Shown: positions 32,979 to 42,085 of the stretch, piece after piece | How the letters are laid out: every line of letters starts with the position of its first letter | Numbering within the stretch: position 1 is the stretch's first letter | Source of the DNA: Roseiarcus sp963798015 | Lineage (GTDB): Bacteria; Pseudomonadota; Alphaproteobacteria; Rhizobiales; Beijerinckiaceae | Reading direction: 5' to 3' | Assembly: GCA_963798015.1 (NCBI GenBank) | Contig: CAWCSA010000005.1 | Coordinates: 310,001 to 374,000, forward strand | Length of the DNA stretch: 64,000 nucleotides | Notes under the pieces: model-generated | The model's database searches: none | Told to the model about the DNA's origin: nothing | The model's input: the letters and a program-made list of their open reading frames with translations, nothing else | Translations under genes and position numbers: made by a program

Positions 32979-34358
32979 ATGTCATTCTTTTCAATTCTTG
33001 ACCGAAGCCACACCATAGCCAGGCCCGGCTTCAGCCGGTGGATGGTTCCGCCGGCCGCGTTGTGCATCCACTTGTGCATTGGCCAGGTTTACGCGTTCAG
33101 CGTCTTCAATCTGCCGCTGACCAAGCTGATCGGCATCACCAAATCCGCGCCTGACGACTGGAAGCTCACCGATCTCGGCTGGATCTTCTCGATCGCGATC
33201 TTCGTCCTCGGCTTTTCCGCCGCCTTGCTCGGCCGCTGGGTCGAGGAAGGCGGCCCGCGTCGCACAATGTTTACCGCGGCGTTGTGCTTCGGCGGCGGGT
33301 TTCTCCTCAGCGCCTATGGCGTCAGCATCCACAACCTCTGGCTCGTCTACCTCGGCTACGGCGTGCTTGGCGGCGTCGGCTTGGGCTTGGGTTACATTTC
33401 GCCGGTCTCGACCTTGATCAAATGGTTCCCCGACCGGCCGGGGATGGCGACCGGCATGGCGATCATGGGCTTCGGCGGCGGCGCGATGATCGCCTCCCCT
33501 CTTTCCGTATGGCTGATGAGGCACTTCTCGAATCCGGCCCATGTGGGGGTCGCGGAGACCTTTGTCATTCTGGGGATCGTCTATGCTGTCTTCATGCTGG
33601 TCGGATCGGCGATCGTGCGCGTGCCTGCGGCTGGATGGAAGCCGGAAGGGTTTGTTGCGCCGGCCCAGCCGAAGAAGCTCGTCACCACCAATGACGTTTA
33701 TGTCTACCAGGCGTTGAAGACGCCCCAGTTCTGGCTAATCTGGATCGTGCTGTGCATGAACGTGACCGCGGGCATCGGCGTGCTCGGGCAGGCTTCGGCG
33801 ATGAGCCAGGAAATGTTTCCTGGCCGCGTCACCGCCGCCGCCGCCGGCGGCTTCGTCGGCCTTCTCAGCATCTTCAACATGGCCGGCCGCTTCTTCTGGG
33901 CCTCGACGTCGGACCTTATCGGCCGCAAGAACACCTATTTCGTGTTCTTCGTCCTGGGCTTTGTGCTCTATGCGCTGGCGCCGTATTTCGGCGGCGCCGG
34001 CAATCTGCCGCTATTCATCCTGTGCTTCGTCGTCATCATCAGCATGTACGGCGGCGGCTTCGCCACCGTGCCGGCCTACCTCAGGGACATGTTCGGCACG
34101 CGCTATGTCGGCGCGATACACGGGTGGCTCATAACGGCTTGGTCGGTGGCGGGCGTGCTCGGCCCGGTTCTGGTCAACTACATCCGGCAATACCAGATCG
34201 ACAGCGGGGTGCCGAAGGCTCAGGCCTATAATGTTACTATGTACATCATGGCCGGGCTTTTGGTCGTCGGCTTTATCGCTAATTTCCTGATCAAGGCGGT
34301 CGACGACCGCCATCATATGAACCTCGAAACGGTCGACGACCTGGTTGGGGTGGCTTGA
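32979..34358 (+). CDS. OFA-family MFS transporter (oxalate/formate antiporter-like)
   Basis: A 459-residue major facilitator protein with 12 predicted helices. The N-terminus (VPPAALCIHLCIGQVYAFSV) and the block FPDRPGMATGMAIMGFGGGA are characteristic of the oxalate:formate antiporter family. The start at 32979 follows a GGGGGCGGAG site. Family members move small monocarboxylates or dicarboxylates such as oxalate, formate, lactate or pyruvate; the substrate here is open. A 45-residue membrane peptide gene follows 4 bp later and is a known companion of this family. Confidence 0.87.
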   Translation: MSFFSILDRSHTIARPGFSRWMVPPAALCIHLCIGQVYAFSVFNLPLTKLIGITKSAPDDWKLTDLGWIFSIAIFVLGFSAALLGRWVEEGGPRRTMFTAALCFGGGFLLSAYGVSIHNLWLVYLGYGVLGGVGLGLGYISPVSTLIKWFPDRPGMATGMAIMGFGGGAMIASPLSVWLMRHFSNPAHVGVAETFVILGIVYAVFMLVGSAIVRVPAAGWKPEGFVAPAQPKKLVTTNDVYVYQALKTPQFWLIWIVLCMNVTAGIGVLGQASAMSQEMFPGRVTAAAAGGFVGLLSIFNMAGRFFWASTSDLIGRKNTYFVFFVLGFVLYALAPYFGGAGNLPLFILCFVVIISMYGGGFATVPAYLRDMFGTRYVGAIHGWLITAWSVAGVLGPVLVNYIRQYQIDSGVPKAQAYNVTMYIMAGLLVVGFIANFLIKAVDDRHHMNLETVDDLVGVA

Positions 34359-34362
34359 GGGG

Positions 34363-34500
34363 ATGGATATGAGCTTGGACAACCGTAGCGGCAGCGCCAC
34401 CACTCCGCTTCAGCTGGCGCTGGCCTGGGGCTTCGTTGGCATCCCATTGTTGTGGGGCATTTACGGGACCCTGGGCAACGCGCTGAAGCTATTTCAATAG
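34363..34500 (+). CDS. MFS transporter small subunit (45 residues)
   Basis: A 45-residue frame, ATG 34363 to TAG 34500, with a single membrane helix: LQLALAWGFVGIPLLWGIYG. It overlaps no other gene and lies 4 bp after the OFA-type transporter stop, with GAGGGG at 34357-34362 as ribosome site. Small single-helix proteins with the AWxxVGIPLxWGxYxT pattern regularly accompany OFA-family MFS genes and are annotated as transporter small subunits. A second in-frame ATG at 34369 is possible. The role in transport is not established. Confidence 0.75.
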   Translation: MDMSLDNRSGSATTPLQLALAWGFVGIPLLWGIYGTLGNALKLFQ

Positions 34501-34705
34501 CGCCATTTCTCGGGCGCTCGAGCGTCGATGAGACTTAGACGGGCAGGCGGCCGGGCGCCGTTTTGCGCGCCACGAGCAGGCTTTGCGAGAAATCCACTTG
34601 CATCATAGCGGCGGACACGGCAGCGTTGATCCTACGGACGGCGTCGACGCCAAGACCTAGGGCTTGAGCTTCTTCGACGCCAATCATGGGTTCAGGGAGG
34701 ACAAC

Positions 34706-35977
34706 ATGGCGCCATACGAAACCGCCGCGGCGCATTTAGCCGTTCTGCGTTGCGCGCTCGGAGCCGCTTCGGCCGCTCTCACGCTCGCCATCGCGCCATC
34801 AGCTTGGGCCGACGATCCCGCTCCGATCAAGATTGGCGTGATCGCGGAGGCCCAATCTGTGGCCGGCTCCTCAATTCCACAAGCGGCGCAGATCGCGGCT
34901 GACGAGATCAACGCCAAGGGCGGCGTCGATGGGCGCAAGATCGAGATCGTCTCCTACGACAATCATTCGTCCTCGGCTGAGGCCGTTCGCGCATTTCAGC
35001 GCGCGGTCAACGAAGATCATGTCAACGCGGTGGTCGCAAGCTACATCAGCGAGGTCGTGCTGGCGCTTGAACCTTGGGCAAGTCGGCTCAAGACCGTAAT
35101 GATTACCCCGGGCGCTGCATCCGATGTCATCACGCAGAACATCGCCAAGGATTACGAGCACAACAAATACACGTTCCACGGCTATCTGACCTCTGGCGGG
35201 CTGGCGGGACTCACGTGCGACGCCGCCAAGGACATGCTGGTCGACGGCCTCAAGATGAAGACCGCCGTGATCATGAGCGAGGACGCCGCCTGGACGACGC
35301 CGCTCGACGCCGGCTACGAGGTCTGCCTGCCGAAGATCGGGCTCAAAATCCTCGACCACATCCGCTTCTCGCCCGACACCACCGATTTCACCCCGATCTT
35401 CAACAAGATCGAGGGCCAGAAGCCGGACGTCATCATCACCGGCCTCTCGCATGTCGGCGTGCAGCCGACCGTGCAATGGAAGAGCCAGCAGGTGCCGATC
35501 CCGATGTTCGGCATCGCCTCCCAAGCGACCAACTCGACGTTCTGGAAGGACACAAACGGCGCGACCGAAGGCGTGATCTTTCAGGGCGTCTCGGGTCCAG
35601 GCGTCGCTGTGACGCCCAAGACGCTGCCGTTCGTCGCTGCGTTCGTGAAAAAATTTGGCAACGATCCGTCTTATGCCGGCTACACCGCTTACGATGACGT
35701 CTACATCATCGCTGACGCGATCAAGCGCGCGGGCGGCACTGACAGCGACAAGCTCGTGGACTCGATGGAGAAGACCGATTACGTCGGCACGATCGGCCGG
35801 GTTGAGTTCCTGCCAAAAGGCGATCCCCATGTGCACGGGCTGAAGACCGGCAAGGGCTTCATCACCGGCCTTATGCTGCAATGGCAAGACGGCAAGCAGG
35901 TCAACATGTGGCCGGCGTCGCTCGCCAACGGCAAGCTCGAATTCCCGTCCTTCGTCAAGATCGCCTCGGGCAAGTGA
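34706..35977 (+). CDS. Branched-chain-type ABC transporter, periplasmic substrate-binding protein
   Basis: A 423-residue type I binding protein. The signal peptide ends near SAWADDP (residue 35), then IKIGVIAEAQSVAGSSIPQA begins the mature domain. The start ATG 34706 has AGGGAGGA at 34693-34700. The two-lobe pattern and NAKGGVDGRKIEIV block place it in the LivJ class; divergence from the 1287 protein suggests a different ligand. It heads the second importer of this type (34706-39313). The preceding OFA transporter does not by itself indicate a shared substrate. Confidence 0.87.
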   Translation: MAPYETAAAHLAVLRCALGAASAALTLAIAPSAWADDPAPIKIGVIAEAQSVAGSSIPQAAQIAADEINAKGGVDGRKIEIVSYDNHSSSAEAVRAFQRAVNEDHVNAVVASYISEVVLALEPWASRLKTVMITPGAASDVITQNIAKDYEHNKYTFHGYLTSGGLAGLTCDAAKDMLVDGLKMKTAVIMSEDAAWTTPLDAGYEVCLPKIGLKILDHIRFSPDTTDFTPIFNKIEGQKPDVIITGLSHVGVQPTVQWKSQQVPIPMFGIASQATNSTFWKDTNGATEGVIFQGVSGPGVAVTPKTLPFVAAFVKKFGNDPSYAGYTAYDDVYIIADAIKRAGGTDSDKLVDSMEKTDYVGTIGRVEFLPKGDPHVHGLKTGKGFITGLMLQWQDGKQVNMWPASLANGKLEFPSFVKIASGK

Positions 35978-36033
35978 CCACAGCTGCACTCACCGCCGTC
36001 CAACCTTAGCGCTGGAGGCGGCGAGACCGCTTG

Positions 36034-36909
36034 ATGCTGTTCTGGCAGATCCTGATCGACGGCTTTGCGATTTCCTCGCTCTATGCTCTGGGCGCGACCG
36101 GCTTCACCCTGATTTTTGGCGTCACCGGGGTGCTCAACCTTTCGCATGGCGCAATCATGGTCGCGGCCGCCGTCGCCGCCTGGGCGGCCTCGGGAAATTT
36201 TGGGGCGGGCGCCTATCTCGGCGCCCTGTTCGAAATCGTCGTCGCGCTCCTGCTGGCGCTCGCCACCTATTATCTGATCGTGCGGCGGCTGCAATTGTCG
36301 CGCGCGGTGCGTGAGGAGGAGAAGGAAATCTTCATCCTCACCGCGACGCTGCTCTGGGGCATCATGATCCAGGAGGCGATCGCCTACCTCTTCACCAACA
36401 ACGCCAAGACCGTGCTGCCGATTGTCGACGGCGTGGTCACGATCTTCGGGGTGCGCACGCCGTCAAATGAGATCTTCACGGCGCTCGTCTGCTGGGCGAC
36501 GATCGGAGCGCTTTGGCTGTTCGTCAATCGGACACAGGCCGGAAAGGCGGTTCTCGCCGCGTCGATGAACCCGCGCGGCGTCACCCTGCTCGGCATTGAA
36601 CTTTCGACCGTCTATGTCGGCGTGTGGGCGATCTACGGCACGCTCGCCGGTGTCGCCGGCGTGCTGCTCGGCATGTTCCTCGGCGTTTCATCCTATAGCG
36701 CCGGGCCGCTCACCGCGAGCGCGTTCTCGATCGTCGTCCTGGGCGGCCTTGGCAGCGTCTCCGGCTCGCTGATCGCGGCTTACGTCGTCGGCTATCTCGA
36801 GACCTTGACCGCCTATCTGATTTCGCCCGCTTATCGCGCGATCCCGGCCCTCCTGCTTCTGGTTGCGGTGATGTATGTGCGCCCGCGCGGCTTGCTGGGC
36901 CGGCGGTAG
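36034..36909 (+). CDS. Branched-chain-type ABC transporter permease (LivH class)
   Basis: A 291-residue permease with eight hydrophobic segments. SSLYALGATGFTLIFGVTGV is the LivH opening and NLSHGAIMV the conserved loop; FSIVVLGGLGSVSGSLI near residue 230 is the C-terminal family motif. ATG 36034 is preferred to the preceding TTG codon at 36031. It ends 2 bp before the LivM-class gene. It forms half of the import channel. Confidence 0.89.
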   Translation: MLFWQILIDGFAISSLYALGATGFTLIFGVTGVLNLSHGAIMVAAAVAAWAASGNFGAGAYLGALFEIVVALLLALATYYLIVRRLQLSRAVREEEKEIFILTATLLWGIMIQEAIAYLFTNNAKTVLPIVDGVVTIFGVRTPSNEIFTALVCWATIGALWLFVNRTQAGKAVLAASMNPRGVTLLGIELSTVYVGVWAIYGTLAGVAGVLLGMFLGVSSYSAGPLTASAFSIVVLGGLGSVSGSLIAAYVVGYLETLTAYLISPAYRAIPALLLLVAVMYVRPRGLLGRR

Positions 36910-36911
36910 AC

Positions 36912-37841
36912 ATGCTGCGCCGCGCGCTCTTTTCCCTGCCGGTCCTGATCAGCCTGATCGTCGTCCTCCTCGCCGCGACGCTGCCGCTCTATGTCTCGGG
37001 CTATGTGCTGGGGCTGCTCACAATCGCCTATTACTTCGGCGTGTTCTCGATGGCGTGGGACCTCCTGTTCGGCTTCGCCAACGAAGTGAACTTCGGCCCC
37101 TCGTTCCTGATTGGACTTGGCGCTTATACGGCCGGCATCCTCGACAACCTCTACCAGCCTCCGGTCGCGCTCTGCGTTGCAGCGGGCGTGCTGGCGGCGA
37201 TGATCGGCGGACTGGTGCTGGCCTTGCCGGCGCTCAGAGTCCGCGGTCCCTATTTCGGCCTCACGACGCTCGTCGCCGTGCTGATCCTGCAGAACTTCAT
37301 CGTCGTCGCCGCGGGCCTGACCGGGGGAGAAATCGGCCTCACCATCCCCGATGTCATTTCGATCGACGACAAGGTCAATTACTGGATCGCGCTCGGCTTG
37401 ATAGGCGTGAGCGGCGCGATCCTCTACGGCCTCACGCGTTCGCCGGTCGGGCTCATCCTGCAGGCGAGCGGGCAGGACCCGGTGCAGGCCGGCGCGCTCG
37501 GCTTCAACGTCACCAAGCATAAGCTCGCGGCGTTCCTGGTCAGCGCGTTTTTCTCCGGCCTCGCCGGCGCGCTGATGGCGTTCTACCTCGGCACGGCGTC
37601 GGTGGGCACGTTTGTCGACGTCACGGTGGGCGTGCAGGTGATCATCGGCGCCGTGCTCGGCGGACGACGCACCATCCTTGGCGCCGTGCTGGGGGCGGTG
37701 TTTCTGGTCGCGCTCGGCGAGAGCTTAAGGCCGCTCGGCGATCTCGCAACCTTCATCGTCTCGGCGGTCGCGCTCTTCGTCGTTCTCTTCTTTCCGGCCG
37801 GGTTGCTCGGCATGGTCAAGGGCGCTCGGGAGGCGACATGA
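36912..37841 (+). CDS. Branched-chain-type ABC transporter permease (LivM class)
   Basis: A 309-residue permease with the LivM block WDLLFGFANEVNFGPSFLIG and about nine hydrophobic helices. The C-terminal third carries GVQVIIGAVLGGRRTILG. Its stop overlaps the start of the fused ATPase gene (ATGA at 37838-37841), implying translational coupling. It is the second half of the channel. Confidence 0.89.
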   Translation: MLRRALFSLPVLISLIVVLLAATLPLYVSGYVLGLLTIAYYFGVFSMAWDLLFGFANEVNFGPSFLIGLGAYTAGILDNLYQPPVALCVAAGVLAAMIGGLVLALPALRVRGPYFGLTTLVAVLILQNFIVVAAGLTGGEIGLTIPDVISIDDKVNYWIALGLIGVSGAILYGLTRSPVGLILQASGQDPVQAGALGFNVTKHKLAAFLVSAFFSGLAGALMAFYLGTASVGTFVDVTVGVQVIIGAVLGGRRTILGAVLGAVFLVALGESLRPLGDLATFIVSAVALFVVLFFPAGLLGMVKGAREAT

Positions 37842-39313
37842 GCGCGCCCGCGGCCAAGCTTGAGGTCAGCGGCCTCCAGAAGCGGTTCGGCGGCCTCATG
37901 GCGGTCAAGGACATCAGCTTCTCGGTTCATGCCGGCGAGATTCTCGGGCTCATCGGACCGAATGGATCGGGCAAGTCGACGGTGATGAAGTCGATCCTCG
38001 GCGTCGAGCGTCCTGATGCCGGATCTGTTCGGGTCGATGCCCGTGAGGTCGCGGGCTGGCCGCCGCATCGGATCGCTCGGCTCGGCGTCGGCATGGTGTT
38101 CCAGCATTCTCGCCCGCTGCATCGGCAGACTGTGCTCGAGAACATCCTGCTTGGGCTTTTGCCCGATCGGTTGCTGGATCTCCTTCCCCGCGCCGCCGCC
38201 GACGCGCGGGCGCGCGCAATCGCTGAGCGCGTCGGGTTGACGGCGGTGCTTCATCGGCGCCCCGCGACGCTGCCGTTCGCGGACTTGCGCAAGATCGAGA
38301 TCGCCAAGGCGATCGCCCGCGATCCGCAGGTGGTGCTGATCGACGAGCCGTTCGCTGGCCTGACCGCGCGCGAGACTGCATCCTTCGCCAAGCTGATCAC
38401 CGAAATGCGCGACGACGGCCGGGCGGTGCTCATCGTTGATCACAACGTGAAAAGCATGTCGGCGCTGGTCGACCGCGTCTACGCCATGCACGTTGGGGAG
38501 AAGATCGCCGAGGGCACGGTTGCGGAGGTGATGGCGAACGAGACCGTTCGCAAGGTCTACCTCGGCGGCGCGCTTACGACAGCGGCGCGCCCGGAAGCCG
38601 CGTTCGTCGACGCGCAAACGCCGTTCCTCGAGATTGAAAACCTGAGCGTCGTCTATGACAAGGCGCAGGCGCTGGAGGGCGTTTCGCTTCATGTGCATGA
38701 AGGCGAGTTCGTCGCGATCGTCGGACTGAACGGCGCCGGCAAGACCACTCTGTTCAACGCTGTCTCGGGCCTGGTGCCCTATGCGGGCGACATTCGCCGA
38801 CAGGGCAAACCTTTGCGTGGTCAAACCGCGGCGATGATCTCTCGCGAAGGGATCGTGCAGTCGCCGGAGGGTCGCGAACTGTTCGGCCTGATGACGGTCG
38901 GCGAGAACCTGGGCATGGGCGGCCATGGGCTCGGCGACAACGAGCGCGGCGAGCGCCGGGAGTGGCTGTTCAACCTGTTCCCGATCCTGAAAGAGCGGCA
39001 GCGTCAGACCGCCGCCACGCTATCGGGCGGCGAGCAGCAAATGCTGACCATCGCGCGCGCGCTGATGATGAAACCCGACCTTCTGATCCTCGATGAGCCG
39101 ACGCTGGGCCTCGCCCCCGTCGTCATGGAGCAGATCTCAAAGGCGCTCGAGCGGCTGCGGCAGACGACCGAGATCACCGTGCTGCTCGGCGAGCAGAATG
39201 TCACCTTCGCCCTGCCTCATGCGGACCGTGTCTACGTGCTTGAGCACGGCCGGATCGTTTGGGAGGGGGAGCCTGGCCGCTTCGCAGCCGAGGCCGGGGC
39301 AATGTATTTGTAG
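37838..39313 (+). CDS. Fused LivG-LivF double ATP-binding protein
   Basis: One 491-residue chain contains both ATPases of the importer. Residues 7-245 are LivG-like: Walker A GPNGSGKST, signature region LPFADLRKIEIAKAI (no SGG), Walker B VVLIDEPFAGLT and the VDHNV switch. Residues 265-491 are LivF-like: Walker A GLNGAGKTT, signature LSGGEQQMLTIA, Walker B LLILDEPTLGLAP and GEQNVTFAL. In typical importers, and in the one at 4432-5869, the two are separate genes. The join is a 20-residue linker with no frame change, so the fusion is real in this sequence and would fix the ATPase stoichiometry. Confidence 0.92.
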   Translation: MSAPAAKLEVSGLQKRFGGLMAVKDISFSVHAGEILGLIGPNGSGKSTVMKSILGVERPDAGSVRVDAREVAGWPPHRIARLGVGMVFQHSRPLHRQTVLENILLGLLPDRLLDLLPRAAADARARAIAERVGLTAVLHRRPATLPFADLRKIEIAKAIARDPQVVLIDEPFAGLTARETASFAKLITEMRDDGRAVLIVDHNVKSMSALVDRVYAMHVGEKIAEGTVAEVMANETVRKVYLGGALTTAARPEAAFVDAQTPFLEIENLSVVYDKAQALEGVSLHVHEGEFVAIVGLNGAGKTTLFNAVSGLVPYAGDIRRQGKPLRGQTAAMISREGIVQSPEGRELFGLMTVGENLGMGGHGLGDNERGERREWLFNLFPILKERQRQTAATLSGGEQQMLTIARALMMKPDLLILDEPTLGLAPVVMEQISKALERLRQTTEITVLLGEQNVTFALPHADRVYVLEHGRIVWEGEPGRFAAEAGAMYL

Positions 39314-39821
39314 GTGACTAGGCTGGAACAACTCTCTCAGAGCGCGGACAAAGCAACCGCGCTTCCGCCCTCGCTAGCTCACTCTACCCGTGGCCGTCAT
39401 CTACCCTGTTGCGTGGCGATCGAGGGTTCGGACTCTTGCGTTTGCGATAACGACGATTTTACGCATAACGGCGACTATGGCGACCATTTTGGGTTTGCCG
39501 TTATGGAACGTCCGACTGCTGACATCGACGCCGATGCAGAGCATCGCTTCCATGGGTTCGACCTCGCTTTCGATTGTGTGCGGGCGTTAGACCCTTCCTA
39601 CCCTTCAAGCGGCGAGGAACAGCGGGCGGGACCCACGATGACGACGGTCGTCAAAGACCACATTGCGATCGGGCCCCGCCGGTCCCAAACCTATCAGATC
39701 GCCAACACACAATTGCGAGGAGCGCAGCGACGAAGCAATCCAGGGGCCGCAGGGCGCTCTATGTCCTTGGATCGCTTCGCTTACGCTCGCGACGACGGTC
39801 CGGGACTTGCAATGTCGGCTC
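39314..39821. other. Intergenic region with REP-like palindrome, 508 bp
   Basis: Both flanking genes end here. The open frames have random composition (runs of arginine, serine, alanine) and no credible start. The distal half holds a REP-like palindrome (39711-39797). I see no gene. Confidence 0.55.
39711..39797. repeat. REP-like palindromic element
   Basis: The left arm ATTGCGAGGAGCGCAGCGAC continues to GAAGCAATCC, and the right arm GGATCGCTTCGCTTACGCTC continues to GCGACGACG as its imperfect reverse complement, around a ~20-bp loop rich in GC. Elements with the ATTGCGAG...GCAATCC arms are abundant in alphaproteobacterial genomes as extragenic palindromes. This copy lies between convergent gene ends, the usual location. 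Confidence 0.65.
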
Positions 39822-40694
39822 TCACCGCGTCCGCGACCAACGCCAGATCGCCCATTGCCGGCGCAGCGGCGAGACCTCGCCCACGTCATCGAACGGGCGG
39901 TCCGCATTGCGGTCGAGCCGGTCCAGGTCGAGCCGCAAGGGAGCGAGCGGAATGAAGGCCGGCAGGATCGCCGGGCTTGAGCTCTTCAACCGGCGCTCCG
40001 CCTCGGCCAACTCGTCGCGCGCTGATCCCCGCAGTTCGGCGCAAGCGCCAACGACCCCGGGACTCACGCGCCGCGCGTCGAAATCCGCACCGCTTATGCC
40101 ATGGCGGCCGGCGACGTCAGTGGGGACGAGCGTCGGCGCCGATCCGGCCTTGAACGGCAGTTCCTTAAGCAGGCGCGTCAGCGCCAACGCCATGCCGGCC
40201 GGCGCATGCGCGTCCACCGGATCGAGATCCTCTCCTCCCGCCGCGATGCGCGAAGCAAGCCTCAACCGCGCCCCCTCGCTCTCGTCGGCGAAGGCGCGAA
40301 AAGCCGTGAGGTTGAAATCGTCCTGCGGCGCGATCTCCTGCAGGGGCGCGTCCAGCATCGCCTCGAGCGATGCTTGAGGCAGGCCATAGGCGTCGATCGC
40401 CGCGTGAAGCGCGAGCGCGACCGGGTTGCCGGCCGCTTCAGACTGCCGTTCGCCGGAGATCGCTTCGCGCCACCACGCGAGCCGCATCGCCGCCAGATTG
40501 GGATCGCGGGCGCGCTTGGGCGCCTGGCGAACTTCGTAGTCGAAGCTCGCCAGGGCAAAGAGCGCGCCGCGCGCGTCAGCGCTGGCATAGAGGGCGCCCA
40601 GCCACTGATCGCGAGCGTGAGCGCGGGCGAGTGCGGCGCAATGCTCGGTGGCGTCCCCAAGCGGGTCGGCGCCCAGCGGAGGGCGCGCGGTCAC
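39822..40694 (-). CDS. Squalene/phytoene synthase-family protein (NDUFAF6-like)
   Basis: A 290-residue all-helical prenyl synthase-fold protein. The family segment MRLAWWREAISGE is present, but the second aspartate-rich motif of true phytoene or squalene synthases (DxxxD) is not clear, arguing against prenyl condensation. The position, next to an Mth938-domain gene and secF-secD, is the conserved alphaproteobacterial context of homologues of the mitochondrial complex I assembly factor NDUFAF6. A role in respiratory complex I assembly is therefore a reasonable inference. Its start overlaps the end of the Mth938 gene by 4 bp. Confidence 0.78.
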   Translation of the reverse strand: MTARPPLGADPLGDATEHCAALARAHARDQWLGALYASADARGALFALASFDYEVRQAPKRARDPNLAAMRLAWWREAISGERQSEAAGNPVALALHAAIDAYGLPQASLEAMLDAPLQEIAPQDDFNLTAFRAFADESEGARLRLASRIAAGGEDLDPVDAHAPAGMALALTRLLKELPFKAGSAPTLVPTDVAGRHGISGADFDARRVSPGVVGACAELRGSARDELAEAERRLKSSSPAILPAFIPLAPLRLDLDRLDRNADRPFDDVGEVSPLRRQWAIWRWSRTR

Positions 40695-41089
40695 GGCGCG
40701 GCGATCAGCGCTGCCGCGACGCGGCGGCCTTCCGATTGCATGACGTTGTAGACGCGCAGCGCCGCGCCGGTCGCCATCGCTTCGAAGCGCAGGCCGGCTT
40801 GAGCAAGGGCGGCGCGCGACGCTTTCGGGATCAACGCCAACCGTTCGCCCGTACCGACGATGACAAATTCGATCGAGCCGGGGCTTTCCGCGGATTCGGC
40901 GATGAGCGGCGCGAGCGCGACGGGGTCGAGATCATTAACGCTCGTCGCGTTGATTGGCCGCACGCCTTTCGGCGTCGCCAGGATCGAGCCCGCATGCGAC
41001 ATGCCTGCGAAGACGAAGGCGTCTCGCCCGTACGCCGTGATCGAGTGGCTGCCGGGCGCGAATGCGGGCGGCAGCTTGCCCTCGTTCAC
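40691..41089 (-). CDS. Mth938-domain protein (NDUFAF3-like)
   Basis: A 132-residue protein of the Mth938/DUF498 fold. The blocks AYGRDAFVFAGMSHAGSILA and EFVIVGTGERLALIPKA are typical. The mitochondrial relative NDUFAF3 helps assemble complex I, and the bacterial gene is regularly beside secF; both facts are established for the family. It overlaps secF (4 bp) and the downstream synthase-like gene (4 bp), so all are cotranscribed. The bacterial function is not directly shown. Confidence 0.85.
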   Translation of the reverse strand: MNEGKLPPAFAPGSHSITAYGRDAFVFAGMSHAGSILATPKGVRPINATSVNDLDPVALAPLIAESAESPGSIEFVIVGTGERLALIPKASRAALAQAGLRFEAMATGAALRVYNVMQSEGRRVAAALIAAP

Positions 41090-42054
41090 GCCTTCTCCTT
41101 CGCCTTCACGTCTTTCACGTCCGCGCCGGCGTTTTCCTTCTCTCGCATCTTATCGAAGGTGTCGGCGCGCACGCCCATGTAAATCAGCATCGGCGAGCAA
41201 ATGAAGATCGATGAATAGGTGGCGACGAAAATGCCCCAGATCATCGCTGCCGAGAACGAGCGGATGACGTGGCCGCCCAGGAAGAAAAGCGCCAGAAGGG
41301 CGAGAAAGACGGTCGTCGCCGTCATGATGGTGCGCGGCAACACCGCGTTGATCGACATGTCGATGATTTCGGAGGTCGAGAGGCGCTTATATTTGCGCAT
41401 CACCTCGCGGATGCGGTCGAGCACGACCACCGTCTCATTGAGAGAATAGCCGACGATGGTGAGAATCGCGGCGATCGAGGTCTGATTGAACTCGAGCTGA
41501 GTGACGCAGAAGAAGCCGACCGTCAGCAAGAGATCATGCATCGTTCCGATGATCGCGCCGACCGCGAACTGCCACTCGAAGCGGAACCACAAATAGGTCA
41601 GGACCGCGAGGATGGAGACGACCACGCCGAGCGTCCCGCGCTGAACAAGTTCGGCCGAGACGGTCGGTCCGACCGAATCGACGCTGCGGAACTCATAGTC
41701 GGCGCCAAAGGCGTCCTTGATCTTGGCGATCGCGGTCTGCTGGCCGGCGTCGCCGCCTGGTTGCACGCCGAGACGCAGCAGCACATCGGATTCGGCGCCG
41801 ACCCGCTGAACTTCGACGGGGCCAACGCCAAGTCCCTCGCCCTTGGAGCGGATGTCGGCGACATTGGCGTCGCCGCTCTTGGCGCGCATGTCGACTTGAG
41901 TGCCGCCCGCGAAGTCGATGCCGAAATTCATGCCCACGAACAGGAACAGGAGGACGGAGATGATCGACAGCAGCGCTGACAGCGGATAGCTCACGCGGCG
42001 GAACCGCATGAAACCGAATTTGGTGTTCTCGGGCGCGAGCCGAAGAAGTTTCAT
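41086..42054 (-). CDS. secF: Protein translocase subunit SecF
   Basis: A 322-residue RND-fold membrane protein with six helices. The N-terminal helix is followed by a periplasmic domain (FGIDFAGGTQVDMRAK), and YSLNETVVVLDRIREVMRKY is the SecF signature. With SecD and YajC it uses the proton gradient to help pull proteins through SecYEG. It lies 31 bp after secD on the minus strand. The C-terminal tail is lysine-rich. Confidence 0.95.
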   Translation of the reverse strand: MKLLRLAPENTKFGFMRFRRVSYPLSALLSIISVLLFLFVGMNFGIDFAGGTQVDMRAKSGDANVADIRSKGEGLGVGPVEVQRVGAESDVLLRLGVQPGGDAGQQTAIAKIKDAFGADYEFRSVDSVGPTVSAELVQRGTLGVVVSILAVLTYLWFRFEWQFAVGAIIGTMHDLLLTVGFFCVTQLEFNQTSIAAILTIVGYSLNETVVVLDRIREVMRKYKRLSTSEIIDMSINAVLPRTIMTATTVFLALLALFFLGGHVIRSFSAAMIWGIFVATYSSIFICSPMLIYMGVRADTFDKMREKENAGADVKDVKAKEKA

Positions 42055-42085
42055 GCCGAAAGTTCCGTTGTGCGCGTCGCCTTGC

